Source of the DNA: Bacteroides salyersiae WAL 10018 = DSM 18765 = JCM 12988
GTDB taxonomy: Bacteria; Bacteroidota; Bacteroidia; Bacteroidales; Bacteroidaceae
Direction: 5' to 3'
DNA length: 64,000 nt
Assembly: GCF_000381365.1 (NCBI RefSeq)
Contig: NZ_KB905466.1
Coordinates: 1,176,693 to 1,240,692 of the forward strand
In this document: piece after piece, positions 43,827-53,191 of the stretch
Position numbering within the stretch: the first letter of the stretch is position 1
Layout of the letters: each line of letters begins with the position of its first letter
Notes under the pieces: generated by a model
Databases searched by the model: none
What the model saw: only the letters and a program-made list of their open reading frames with translations
Told to the model about the DNA's origin: nothing
Program-made: the position numbers and the translations under genes

Positions 43827-45554
43827 TCACATTAATTTGCCTTTCCCGGCCAATGTATCATAATTATTTTTCAAGTCTGTCCAGTCTACTTTATTTTTCG
43901 TACTGATTCCGTTGATATATTTTTCGATATTGGTATATCCGTCTCCGGTACAGTCTTCATTGGCATCGTTAGGGTCATTCGGATTCAAGCCGTTTGCTAC
44001 CTCCCATTCGTCCGGCATACCGTCACCGTCAGTGTCCACATAAGGAGTTCCTTTATATTCGGGATAACCGCCCACCTGACGAATATCGGTAATAATGCCT
44101 TGCTTATAAGAGTCTTTTGGCAAGCGGCGGTATTTGAAAAAGCCTTCCGTATCCTGTGATTTCGGAGCCAGCCCCCAACGGTCGCCATAAGCGTCTTTAG
44201 GCAATTTCTTTTCATAATAAGGAATACCGGTCTTCACTTCCTCGATCACACGTTCGTCAACAATGTCCCGACGGGGAATATTGGCTCCTGCATTGGCCAA
44301 TACATAGTCATATGCCTCGGTTGCAGACATGATATTGATATACGGCATCACAAAAGGCACATTGGTACGCATCTGCTCGGTATACCCTTTAGTGTCAGCC
44401 TGATCTTCTACCTGAATACCACCGTTCCAGTTATCCTTGGTTATTTCGGGATAGCCCTCCATGATATTACCGTCCGCATATACGCGGCCATATACTTTAT
44501 AATCCAGTTTACTGCGACCTGCCTCAGGTTTCAGGATACGATGCCCCACCGGAGTATCCCGGGGAGTCAACGGTCCCGGCTTATAATAATTGTTCACCAT
44601 GTTGAACATGGCACGATAATCGCCTCCGTCTACCGAACGGTGTACCCAGTTGTAAACCACATTGTTCACAAAATTAAAGATCCCGAACCATCCTACAGAA
44701 GGATTACGCCCAGCATTACTTGCCCAAAGATTACGCACGAAAGCACAGTTTTCTCCCCCTAATGTGCTACCGAAAGCATGGTTGTAAGTATCCAATGCCT
44801 GAGAAGAAATCGTATTCTGAATCGTCACATTTACCGTAGGCAGTTTCTCTTTATTATATCCCTCTCCCGGGTCATACATATGCCGGTAAAAAGAGATGTT
44901 CTCATCCAATCCCCAGCTACACGAACAATGGTCTATCATGATATTACCGATCGGGTTACCGCCAAATGAATCATCGCGATGATGTACCTTGGTTTCTCCC
45001 CTGCGAAAACGCATGTGACGTACTACAACATCATGCGTGTCCACCCAGAAAGATTCGCCTGCAATGCAAACTCCGTCTCCCGGTGCAGTCTGGCCCGCAA
45101 TCGTCACATAAGGAGCACGCACGATAATCGGCGATTCCAAACGAATGATACCGGATACATTGAACACAATGATGCGGGCACCTCCCGTTTCACAAGCTTC
45201 GCGGAAAGATCCGGGACCACGGTCATTCAAATTCGTCACCGTAATCACCTTTCCGCCACGGCCGCCGAAACTATACATACCACCCCCTTCGGCACCTGGA
45301 AATGCCGGAATCTTTGCCTGTGGCAAATCATCGGGACGCGAAGCCCAAGGTATATACGGGCGACCTTGTTCGGCTTCTTTTTCAATAATAGGAAGGGCTT
45401 TTGCCCAAGCCTCGTCCGAACGGCGACGCGCTTCCGTTATCATCTTATCATACTTGGCCTTTGCCTCTTCTGTCAGTTGCGGGTATTGTGCCATCACCGC
45501 AACGGGTGTGGCCAATAAAGCAACATAAGCCACTAAAACAGCTTTCTTTTTCAT
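43827..45554 (-). CDS. PL1 pectate lyase, compact form (BT1023-like)
   Basis: A 575-residue secreted lyase with signal MKKKAVLVAYVALLATPVAV. A helical charged segment (about 25-85) precedes the PL1 beta-helix, which opens IPAFPGAEGGGMYSFGGRGG. Helix features include VTIAGQTAPGDGVCI, IDHCSCSWGLDENISFY and MVNNYYKPGPLTPR. A calcium-binding Asp-rich stretch (DTDGDGMPDEWEV) lies near residue 515. Unlike the other PL1 proteins here it lacks FnIII and sorting domains. A terminator just upstream separates it from the secreted-protein operon. It would make unsaturated oligogalacturonides that GH105 finishes. It probably acts in the periplasm or at the cell surface. Confidence 0.8.
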   Translation of the reverse strand: MKKKAVLVAYVALLATPVAVMAQYPQLTEEAKAKYDKMITEARRRSDEAWAKALPIIEKEAEQGRPYIPWASRPDDLPQAKIPAFPGAEGGGMYSFGGRGGKVITVTNLNDRGPGSFREACETGGARIIVFNVSGIIRLESPIIVRAPYVTIAGQTAPGDGVCIAGESFWVDTHDVVVRHMRFRRGETKVHHRDDSFGGNPIGNIMIDHCSCSWGLDENISFYRHMYDPGEGYNKEKLPTVNVTIQNTISSQALDTYNHAFGSTLGGENCAFVRNLWASNAGRNPSVGWFGIFNFVNNVVYNWVHRSVDGGDYRAMFNMVNNYYKPGPLTPRDTPVGHRILKPEAGRSKLDYKVYGRVYADGNIMEGYPEITKDNWNGGIQVEDQADTKGYTEQMRTNVPFVMPYINIMSATEAYDYVLANAGANIPRRDIVDERVIEEVKTGIPYYEKKLPKDAYGDRWGLAPKSQDTEGFFKYRRLPKDSYKQGIITDIRQVGGYPEYKGTPYVDTDGDGMPDEWEVANGLNPNDPNDANEDCTGDGYTNIEKYINGISTKNKVDWTDLKNNYDTLAGKGKLM

Positions 45555-45646
45555 ATTTACAGTATTTTTCCGTTTGATCTTCTAACTATATCAGTAAGAC
45601 GTGGAAGATGTGTTTTTGTAATCAACAGAAACAACATTCGTTTTGC

Positions 45647-45720
45647 AAAAAAAATAAAGAGCCTGCAACCGGAATTCATGTGAAGTATACGTGCTGGTAT
45701 GCCAAATTCCGATTACAGGC
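45647..45720 (-). terminator. Terminator after the 543-residue secreted protein gene
   Basis: Arms GCCTGCAACCGGAATT (45661-45676) and AATTCCGATTACAGGC (45705-45720) pair with two wobble or mismatch positions. An A-rich run (45647-45657) gives a T-tract on the minus strand. It lies 28 bp past the stop at 45749 and ends the upstream operon before PL1. Confidence 0.6.
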
Positions 45721-45748
45721 TTCTTATTTCCTGACTCTAAAAAAACAC

Positions 45749-47380
45749 CTATTGAATCATTACCTTCTGAGTCAGATCATTTGCTTTTACAATATAAAGA
45801 CCTTGCGACATAGTGATTCCCTGAGCCGCTTCCATTGCATTCACGGTCTTTAATACACGTCCGGAGATATCAGTTACCGTAATATTATCCGTTGCATTTT
45901 TAACAACAATCTTATTATCATCGACACTAATGGCTACCGTATTTTCTTGCATTGACTGAACAGAAACAGCCTCAGCAAATGTAGCAATGATATCTTTCCA
46001 GATGCGGACTCCATTGTTAATTTCCAAACGATAAGAAGCTGTTGCTGCCCGACGGCTCGTTGCAAGCACCGTAACTTCAATATTATCATTTACGGATGTT
46101 CCGTCTGCACTTGCCGGTATCTTAACTTCATACGGAGTCGATCCGGTAGCCGGCGTAAAGGTATAATCTACAGGGATATCATATTTCTGAGTTGCTTCAT
46201 TATAAGCCATAATACAGCATCTCTCGTCCTTTGGAGTCATCTTGAAAGAAGTCAGCATCTTGTTATCACCATCCGGAACAATGGTCAAGTCGGCCAGACG
46301 ATTCTGGGTCTTAAGCACAAACTTAATCTCATTTTCCACACCACCCGATACACAATCGACATTCAGCGTATCTTTTACATCAGCGGCTACTGCCGGTTCG
46401 ATCCATTTCACCTCGCTATATTCGGCAGACAGATTGTCGACACCCAAAAGCGGTTCGTACATGCCCGGCTGCACAGGAGTTTCGGAAGTAGTAGAATATA
46501 GAATGATTGTCAGTTTTTTACCGCGAAGTTCTTTTATAGTAGTACCTACGGTTTCAGCCACTTTCAATGTCTGTTTGTTAAGAGAACCGTCTTCTGAAGT
46601 CGTGTAAACATTATCTTTAGCAAACCAAGTATAATCTTCACCAAAATATTCATTTACGGCAGCTACATTGTTTTCATTAATAGAATCCAACAAAGCAACA
46701 TCATTACCTTCCTTACCGCAAGCTTTTCCCAACTCACCCAAGTTGATACTGTTCTGTCCGGTAATGACGATCATCTTATAAGAAGACGTTTTACCGGTTG
46801 TCCCTTTATCCAAAGTCATCAAGTCTAATTCGATGTCTTTGCATAAGTTAGCTATTCCGTCACTTCCATTGAACGAAATCATCATCACGGTTCTTTTATT
46901 AATACCCGGCCAAACCGCCCATGCCTGGTCTTTTCCATTTGTTTCGGGAATATCCATCAAGATATTACCGCATTTCCAATAACGGTGATCAGTACTGACA
47001 AGTGTTTCGCCTACCGTATGGGCAGCAATGAGTGAAGCGACATCTTTATAACGTTTGAATTTAGCTCCCTGATTGGTACCTTTCATCCAATGGTAATTAT
47101 CCAAATAGGCAGCTACATTATTAGTAAGACCTTCCGTCGTTAAAGCAGCACCGGCCAATCCTTTCAAACTATTACAATTAATCTTATTACTTCCTTCGGA
47201 ACCATCCGTATATCCTTTAGTTGTATTGAATGTAAGAATCAGACGCTTGTTACCATTCTCTAAAGCTTCCGCCCCGTTAAATCCTACGACCGATTCACTT
47301 CTATTCGTCTGAAGTTGTGCATTGACTGTACCTAATGTAAAACTACACAAGGCTGCTGTAAGTAAAACTTGTTTTTTCAT
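45749..47380 (-). CDS. Unknown secreted protein with C-terminal sorting-type domain (543 aa)
   Basis: I do not recognise a family. The protein has a signal peptide (MKKQVLLTAALCSFTLGTVN) and a region predicted to be mainly beta. It has an internal layout shared with the 499-residue protein just upstream: RRLILTFNTT-like opening (KRLILTFNTT), GVDNLSAEYSEVKW, and INNGVRIWKDIIATFAE before the end. A C-terminal segment (ITVTDISGRVLKTV... QGLYIVKANDLTQKVMIQ) looks like a T9SS type A sorting domain. The two genes are tandem paralogues 47 bp apart. Co-transcription with pectate lyases suggests an extracellular pectin-related or binding role, but no catalytic motif is visible. Confidence 0.65.
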   Translation of the reverse strand: MKKQVLLTAALCSFTLGTVNAQLQTNRSESVVGFNGAEALENGNKRLILTFNTTKGYTDGSEGSNKINCNSLKGLAGAALTTEGLTNNVAAYLDNYHWMKGTNQGAKFKRYKDVASLIAAHTVGETLVSTDHRYWKCGNILMDIPETNGKDQAWAVWPGINKRTVMMISFNGSDGIANLCKDIELDLMTLDKGTTGKTSSYKMIVITGQNSINLGELGKACGKEGNDVALLDSINENNVAAVNEYFGEDYTWFAKDNVYTTSEDGSLNKQTLKVAETVGTTIKELRGKKLTIILYSTTSETPVQPGMYEPLLGVDNLSAEYSEVKWIEPAVAADVKDTLNVDCVSGGVENEIKFVLKTQNRLADLTIVPDGDNKMLTSFKMTPKDERCCIMAYNEATQKYDIPVDYTFTPATGSTPYEVKIPASADGTSVNDNIEVTVLATSRRAATASYRLEINNGVRIWKDIIATFAEAVSVQSMQENTVAISVDDNKIVVKNATDNITVTDISGRVLKTVNAMEAAQGITMSQGLYIVKANDLTQKVMIQ

Positions 47381-47427
47381 CTTTTAAATTTTAAATTTAA
47401 CAAAAATCATTCTATACATATTTTCTT

Positions 47428-48927
47428 TTATGGCATTACCACTTTGCTGGCAGTTCCATTGAACATAAGCAAATAAAATCCCTGTTCTAAAGTTACCCCT
47501 TCCAATATCGTTTCCGGAGATACCGTCATTATTTTAATACCGGACAAAGAGTATATTTCTACCGGCGTCACTGCACCTTCGACTTTAAGAACTCCATTTT
47601 CTGTATAAACCGAAGACTGCTGTCTCTCCGTCTCCTGAATTCCTGTTACGGTTTCCACTGTTTTTGCCAGTACAGTCATGAAATACCGGATACCATTATC
47701 GATTTCAACTTTATCTACGCCAGGACGGGCAACCACCCGCTTAGGAGCATTGAAAAGCAAAGTCACTTCCAAGTCATCATCCACCAACTGACCGGCTTCC
47801 GGTTCCGGAACAGTCATTGTTACCTGACTGCCACTACCTTCCGAAGGTGAATAATTATATGCCACATCTACCGTATAGTTACCATTTCCGTCATTTGCCT
47901 TAATAGCACCTGTTTCCGGGAAATTCCATCTGATAGATTGCGCAGGAAGCTTATCGGCATTGCAACGAAAGATCAAAGTTCCCCCTCTATTCTGACTCTT
48001 GACACGGAATTTAAACTCTTTCGTGGTATTAATCTGTACCTCCACCGGTACGGAATCATTGTAGTTCACATTCTGATCGACGGCAGTTATCTCGGGAGAA
48101 AGCCAGGTAGGTTGCCCGTATGTAAACGATAAATTGTCGAAGCAGACAACCGGATCATATTTACCCTCCTCTACGGCAGCAGAAGATCCCGTAGTATAAA
48201 GAAACAGATAAACTGTTTTATAACTCAAATCCGTAACATTCTTACCGATCAGCTTTGTCAAGTCAATCGTTTTTCTATCCCCTTTTGCACCGGATGTATA
48301 AATATTGTCGATCACAAACCATTTATCAGTATTATCGGCAGATGAAGCCTTTTCCAACGCTTCATAATCATTCACACCCAGTCCGTTACTGGTATCGATT
48401 CCTACCAACAATTTATAATTATTTGTTCCACCGCTTGTTCCGGCATCCGCTGTCACTAAATCGAATGTCACATCACTTTCCATATTACATCCTCTCAATG
48501 AGAAGACAACTGCCAACTCCACATTCTTATTGGCACTACCGGGAAGCATACCGAATGCCCTGTCCGTTCCGTCTATTCCGATTAATCCTACTATGGGTCT
48601 TTCTGTTCCATAAGCAGTAGCAATAGCCGGAACATCATTCAGAATCAATGGATTGCCGAAGCCATTCAAACTCTCGCATTTTCCCCTGCTCAAATCGACA
48701 GAGACAGACTCGCCGGTTTCCGTATAGGCTCTTGCATACAATCCTTTCACTTGTATACTTTCACCGGCATTGGCATCAGAACCGAAATCCAGTAAAAAGC
48801 GTTTAGTAGTTTCCGATACATTTTCCACCTTTGCTCCCAACTTCGAATTGTTTTCAATGGCAAACTGGGCATTGGCAGTATTTAAGAGGGCTGCCAAGAC
48901 AACCCCCGTTATAATCATTCTTTTCAT
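47428..48927 (-). CDS. Unknown secreted protein, paralogue of the 543-aa protein (499 aa)
   Basis: Family not recognised. It has a signal peptide (MKRMIITGVVLAALLNTANA) and TKRFLLDFGSDANAGE near the start. The central sentence-like match with its neighbour is VCFDNLSFTYGQPTWLSPEI, with DNGIRYFMTVLAKTVE before the end. It closes with a sorting-type domain (VEIYSLSGIKIMTV... QGFYLLMFNGTASKVVMP). It starts 10 bp after the PL1 gene stop at 48938. Size, secretion and position behind SusC/D and lyases would fit a glycan-binding or structural surface protein. However, it is not a lipoprotein as typical SusE/F-like binding proteins are. Confidence 0.65.
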   Translation of the reverse strand: MKRMIITGVVLAALLNTANAQFAIENNSKLGAKVENVSETTKRFLLDFGSDANAGESIQVKGLYARAYTETGESVSVDLSRGKCESLNGFGNPLILNDVPAIATAYGTERPIVGLIGIDGTDRAFGMLPGSANKNVELAVVFSLRGCNMESDVTFDLVTADAGTSGGTNNYKLLVGIDTSNGLGVNDYEALEKASSADNTDKWFVIDNIYTSGAKGDRKTIDLTKLIGKNVTDLSYKTVYLFLYTTGSSAAVEEGKYDPVVCFDNLSFTYGQPTWLSPEITAVDQNVNYNDSVPVEVQINTTKEFKFRVKSQNRGGTLIFRCNADKLPAQSIRWNFPETGAIKANDGNGNYTVDVAYNYSPSEGSGSQVTMTVPEPEAGQLVDDDLEVTLLFNAPKRVVARPGVDKVEIDNGIRYFMTVLAKTVETVTGIQETERQQSSVYTENGVLKVEGAVTPVEIYSLSGIKIMTVSPETILEGVTLEQGFYLLMFNGTASKVVMP

Positions 48928-48937
48928 CTTTTAAATC

Positions 48938-51748
48938 TTATTTTTTGATAAACTTAACGGCAGACTGTTCATCGGCAGTTTGTACTTTCAGGATATATAT
49001 CCCTGCAGGCAGATCGGATACATTTACCCTGCAAGGTACATTCACCGAAGTGGCAACCGTTTCTGTGCTTAATACTTGTCCGTAGAGTGTTGTAATCTCC
49101 ATCCGGACGCTTTCCTGAACATCACTCTGAACACTCACATAGATATAATCGACAGCCGGATTCGGATAAACCGAGATTTCCTGATCATTCTTTGCAGAAT
49201 GAATACCGGTAGAAACGGCTTTTTCACCCACTCTGACAGCAAATGAACGTACCATAGAAGCACCATCCTGGTCTGTCACTTTTACATCTACATTCACAAT
49301 ACCCTCAAAATCTTTTTCCGGAGTAACTTTCAATATGCCTTCGTCAACCGTTGCCGTAGCATTCTGAATGGCAGCTACCGTATAAACCGGAGTGGTCTTG
49401 GAATATCCCACAAAATAGGGAGCCAAATCAAACTCTGCCTCTTTATTCACTTCGACTGCAGTATGAGGTACAGCCATGTAGTTCAAATACTCTTCCAAGT
49501 TTGTATATCCATCTTCGTCGTCATCCGCATTTGCATCAGAGAAATCACCTACTGCCGATTCCGGGTTTGTTCCGAACATAATTTCCCACCAGTTAGGCAA
49601 ACCATCCATATCTGTATCAAATTCACTCAGATCTACAATTTCCTCGGGATAGTCTTCCCAACCACCGGCATCATCCTGATGATCGATCAATCCCGGCTCT
49701 CCGGTTTTACTACCTTTATAAGTAGCTGTTCCATCCAAAGTTTCTTTTACAATACGTACATCATGATCATCAAACATAGGCAATGTACATCCGACGTCCG
49801 AAAGTACCGCTTTGTAGGCATCTTTTGCTGTATGAACAGTGGCAAACGATTCAAAGAAAGGTTCTGTCACAAAAGGATCATATTTCTTATCACCATTTGG
49901 CCATGAACCATCCACACAACCATTCTGAGGATTACTCAAATCTTCATACCATCCCTCTACGATATTTCCATTTGTATAGTATTTCTGTGTACCCGGATAA
50001 TCATCATGCTGCAAATTCAAGGCAGTTTTTTTACCCCCATTCAATGTAGCCGGTCCCGGCTTATAATAGTTATTCACAAAATTCACTTCATGCGCACCGC
50101 CATCAGTCGTACGGCCATCCCAGTTGTAAACCACATTATTGAAAATATCCATGCGACCGGCAAAATTACCGTCACCATCCAATCCACCACCTAAACTCCA
50201 GTTACGTCCTTCATTATGAGCTAACAAATTATGATGGAAACTACCAATATCCCCACTAATCGTCGCCGCATAACCATGACGGGTTCCGGAAGGATAATTC
50301 TGGTGATCCGCTGCGTTCAATGCTTCGGCCAGCATGGTTTTTTGCAATGTCAAGTTTTGTCCGCTACGTGAAGAGAATGCCTCATCAATAGACCAACTTA
50401 CCGACAGATGATCGAAAATACAATGATTAGCACCGTTCAATCCGGTTCCGTCATAAGTTTGACCGGCTCCGATACGTATACGCATAAACCGCATCACAGC
50501 ATCACTGGTACCACTAAAGCCAAACGGCGCTCCCTTCAAACAAATACCTTTATTCGGAGAAGTTTGTCCCGCAACTGTAACAAAAGAGTCCGACAAGGTC
50601 AAGCGTGTCTTTAATGTAATAATACCGGAAACTCCGAAGACAATCGTACGGGCTCCCTTCTCTACGGTAACAGCATAACGCAGACTTCCCGGAATCGGGG
50701 TTTCGCCGATGGTAGGATCATAATCCTGCAAATTAGTCACATATACCACTTTACCGCCACGACCGCCACGTGCAAAACGTCCATATCCCTCAGCACCGGG
50801 GAAAGCCAATAAACGCGGGGAGAACTTCCAGATATCCCCTTTGGTTATCTCACCATTCGCTTCGACTTCATCTATACGCCAATAATAATAAAAACGGGAA
50901 GTTAAATCATTTAATGCAAAAGTAGTATGTGCCTGTTCCCCTTTATAACAAGAAGATGTCTTATCTGCCTGAGCTACAGTCAGTGAATCTGTTCCTATAT
51001 AAACCTGATGCGCAACAGCATCCGGTGCCGACGTCCAACTCAAAGTATAATTACCATCTTCTGCATTCACATGGATATCCAAGTTTTCCGGAGAAGGAGA
51101 TTTTGCTTGTTTAGCCAGATTAGGAACATCCAAAGCCAATCCGTTTATAATAACATTTATTGAAGGTGCCGATGACGAATAATTCGGATAGAAACGGAAT
51201 TTGACCGGTTCTCCCTCCACCGCCTCAAACTCGATATAGGCTGTCGCCGCATCATAATTACTAAGTACACGCTGTGTTGGCGGTAAATTTTTGACTACTT
51301 GCTTCCCATTTACATCAATGCAAATCTCACCGAACGTCTTGTCAGTAGGTGCATCTACTTGATTATGATATGTCAATAAAGTATGCTTGCCTGCTGAAAG
51401 CCCCTCTAATGTCAATTCTATTTCTCCACCATCAAAATCACCTCCGTTGACAATCACTCCATCACTTACCAAACGAGCAAAATAAGGAGTTTGAAGACCT
51501 GCTTTATACCAATGAGATTTTAAAGACGGGCCGCTTGAATTTTCTCCATTAGCAAGTGTAAAAGTAATTCCATTGATAACCCTTGTTGTATCCACACAAT
51601 CCTGAATAACCCATGAGACATATCCTGGTTCATGTACCTCTTTTTCCTGACGATCGCTTTTATTAAAGTCGATCTTAATAGGAGCCTGTTGGGCAAATAC
51701 CGACAACACTCCAAAAAACAAAGTGAATAACGTAATTTTCTTTTTCAT
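48938..51748 (-). CDS. Multidomain PL1 pectate lyase with T9SS-like C-terminal domain, copy 2
   Basis: About 936 residues from the ATG at 51748 (an in-frame TTG lies five codons upstream), with signal MKKKITLFTLFFGVLSVFAQ. The order repeats copy 1 at 28.5-31.2 kb: N-terminal beta-sandwich (VDTTRVINGITF), FnIII-like domain (YYWRIDEVEANGEITKG), and PL1 beta-helix starting LLAFPGAEGYGRFARGGRGG with HHNLLAHNEGRNW and VNNYYKPGPATL. An Asp-rich calcium segment (DTDMDGLPNWWE), a cadherin-like domain and a sorting domain ending KFIKK complete it. Conservation of every domain and of the short sequence before the ATG shows a fairly recent duplication. It should cleave polygalacturonate outside the cell. 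Confidence 0.8.
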   Translation of the reverse strand: MKKKITLFTLFFGVLSVFAQQAPIKIDFNKSDRQEKEVHEPGYVSWVIQDCVDTTRVINGITFTLANGENSSGPSLKSHWYKAGLQTPYFARLVSDGVIVNGGDFDGGEIELTLEGLSAGKHTLLTYHNQVDAPTDKTFGEICIDVNGKQVVKNLPPTQRVLSNYDAATAYIEFEAVEGEPVKFRFYPNYSSSAPSINVIINGLALDVPNLAKQAKSPSPENLDIHVNAEDGNYTLSWTSAPDAVAHQVYIGTDSLTVAQADKTSSCYKGEQAHTTFALNDLTSRFYYYWRIDEVEANGEITKGDIWKFSPRLLAFPGAEGYGRFARGGRGGKVVYVTNLQDYDPTIGETPIPGSLRYAVTVEKGARTIVFGVSGIITLKTRLTLSDSFVTVAGQTSPNKGICLKGAPFGFSGTSDAVMRFMRIRIGAGQTYDGTGLNGANHCIFDHLSVSWSIDEAFSSRSGQNLTLQKTMLAEALNAADHQNYPSGTRHGYAATISGDIGSFHHNLLAHNEGRNWSLGGGLDGDGNFAGRMDIFNNVVYNWDGRTTDGGAHEVNFVNNYYKPGPATLNGGKKTALNLQHDDYPGTQKYYTNGNIVEGWYEDLSNPQNGCVDGSWPNGDKKYDPFVTEPFFESFATVHTAKDAYKAVLSDVGCTLPMFDDHDVRIVKETLDGTATYKGSKTGEPGLIDHQDDAGGWEDYPEEIVDLSEFDTDMDGLPNWWEIMFGTNPESAVGDFSDANADDDEDGYTNLEEYLNYMAVPHTAVEVNKEAEFDLAPYFVGYSKTTPVYTVAAIQNATATVDEGILKVTPEKDFEGIVNVDVKVTDQDGASMVRSFAVRVGEKAVSTGIHSAKNDQEISVYPNPAVDYIYVSVQSDVQESVRMEITTLYGQVLSTETVATSVNVPCRVNVSDLPAGIYILKVQTADEQSAVKFIKK

Positions 51749-51843
51749 AATAACAGATTTCAATCAATTGATAGTAAAAACATAAATCATATTTATCAGT
51801 TATATTGTCTATATTCAAGACACAAATAACTAACCTTATTATA

Positions 51844-51873
51844 GAGGCTGTGCCAACATTTTGACACAACCTC
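51844..51873 (-). terminator. Hairpin after the 399-aa secreted protein gene
   Basis: GAGGCTGTG and CACAACCTC form a 9-bp stem around a 12-nt loop, 19 bp past the stop at 51892. There is only a weak T-rich stretch on the minus side, so it may be an attenuator or mRNA-stabilizing structure between the two genes. Confidence 0.4.
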
Positions 51874-51891
51874 ACTTAATACACTATTTTT

Positions 51892-53091
51892 TTATAAAGA
51901 AAATTTAGTGTTTTTGACTATTCCATCAGAATTAATAGCCTTCAAAATGTAAATTCCTTTATCCAAGTCGGAAACACCCATCTTTTTCCCTTGTACTCTA
52001 CGAATCTGTTTTCCTTCAACTGTGTAAAGTTCCATCGAACATTCTTCCGATGCACAAAGTTCCAAACCTTCTTTTCTGACATAAAAACATTCATCAGTAG
52101 TTCCATGTACACCTGTTGCTTCTTGAATCTTCTGTGCCATTTCAGCCCCTGTAAAAGCCGAATAAACCTTAATCTGATGAATACGCACCGGTTGAAGAAC
52201 ACCAGGTCTTGCATAATAATATTCTGGAGATCTGTCTTTCGGATCGAGATTATATTCACTTGCCCATGTAAGAGTATCACAATCAAATACACGGAAACGA
52301 ACAGAAACAGGTGTTTCCGCATCTTCACCATCTACCGCATTTATTAATTCTTCAAATTCATATCCCTGTTCAGAAAATGTTGCATAAGCATTTGTTTCAC
52401 TTGGTATAATACGTTGCGGCAACCACTCGGCACCTTCTCCGCCAAGCCTGATTTCACAAATAACTCCGCGTTTCCAACTTGTAGAAGAATAAGACCATTG
52501 AATTCGCTCTACACCATATAAATTGTCGAGCTGTATGTATCCGCATTTGCTATTAGCAGGTTCACCCGCAGAAGCCGCTTGTCTACTTAGTTCTATAAAT
52601 CCTTGTTTGCCATAAACATTACCAACCAAACAAGTGTTATCATTTATAGTACATGCATTAGTATTACCGGAAGGGAGCATACCATTATCGTCTTTTGTAA
52701 GAGCACTGGTATAATGATCTGGAGCAAACACACAACGAACAAACTTAATATCATAATTATATCCGGAAGGTACATATTGTCCCTGTTCTTCAGCAGGATT
52801 ATATAAAGGAACAGTTATATTTCCATCTCCGGTAGGAGACTTTAAAATATTCTGCTCATAATCTACATTATCGTCTTGCCCGTCTATAGCCCCTGTCCGC
52901 GGATATTTAGCTGCATCCGTTAAAGTTGCTGCATCCAAATCAATCACCTTATAATACTCAGACGAATTCCATCCAATAGCTTGATTTATAGGATAGTAAG
53001 TAAAATTGGGACACTGAGCCTTCGTAATTGCAGAAAATCCAATAATAGCTATTGCACTGCAAACCATTGATTTTGTAATAATATTTTCCAT
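51892..53091 (-). CDS. Unknown secreted protein with C-terminal sorting-type domain (399 aa)
   Basis: Family not recognised. From the ATG at 53091 the protein begins MENIITKSMVCSAIAIIGFS, a signal peptide; an ATG seven codons upstream only adds residues before it. The body has several cysteines (NTNACTINDNTCLVG, AEWLPQRIIPSETNAYATFS) and probable beta structure. The end, MELYTVEGKQIRRVQGKKMG and then DKGIYILKAINSDG, is a sorting-type domain. It lies between the CE8-PL1 gene (101 bp upstream) and the large PL1. Composition and placement fit an extracellular accessory of pectin attack, but nothing catalytic is visible. Confidence 0.6.
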   Translation of the reverse strand: MENIITKSMVCSAIAIIGFSAITKAQCPNFTYYPINQAIGWNSSEYYKVIDLDAATLTDAAKYPRTGAIDGQDDNVDYEQNILKSPTGDGNITVPLYNPAEEQGQYVPSGYNYDIKFVRCVFAPDHYTSALTKDDNGMLPSGNTNACTINDNTCLVGNVYGKQGFIELSRQAASAGEPANSKCGYIQLDNLYGVERIQWSYSSTSWKRGVICEIRLGGEGAEWLPQRIIPSETNAYATFSEQGYEFEELINAVDGEDAETPVSVRFRVFDCDTLTWASEYNLDPKDRSPEYYYARPGVLQPVRIHQIKVYSAFTGAEMAQKIQEATGVHGTTDECFYVRKEGLELCASEECSMELYTVEGKQIRRVQGKKMGVSDLDKGIYILKAINSDGIVKNTKFSL

Positions 53092-53191
53092 CTTATTTTT
53101 TATTAAATACATATTCTAATAGATAGACGAAACACCCATCCCGTACGTACTCACCTTTAGAGAATTACAATAACAGGATAGGTATTTATTT

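Noticed and set aside
51844..51873. Strong rho-independent terminator
   Set aside because: The stem is good but a real T-run is missing, so it is listed only as a weak hairpin.
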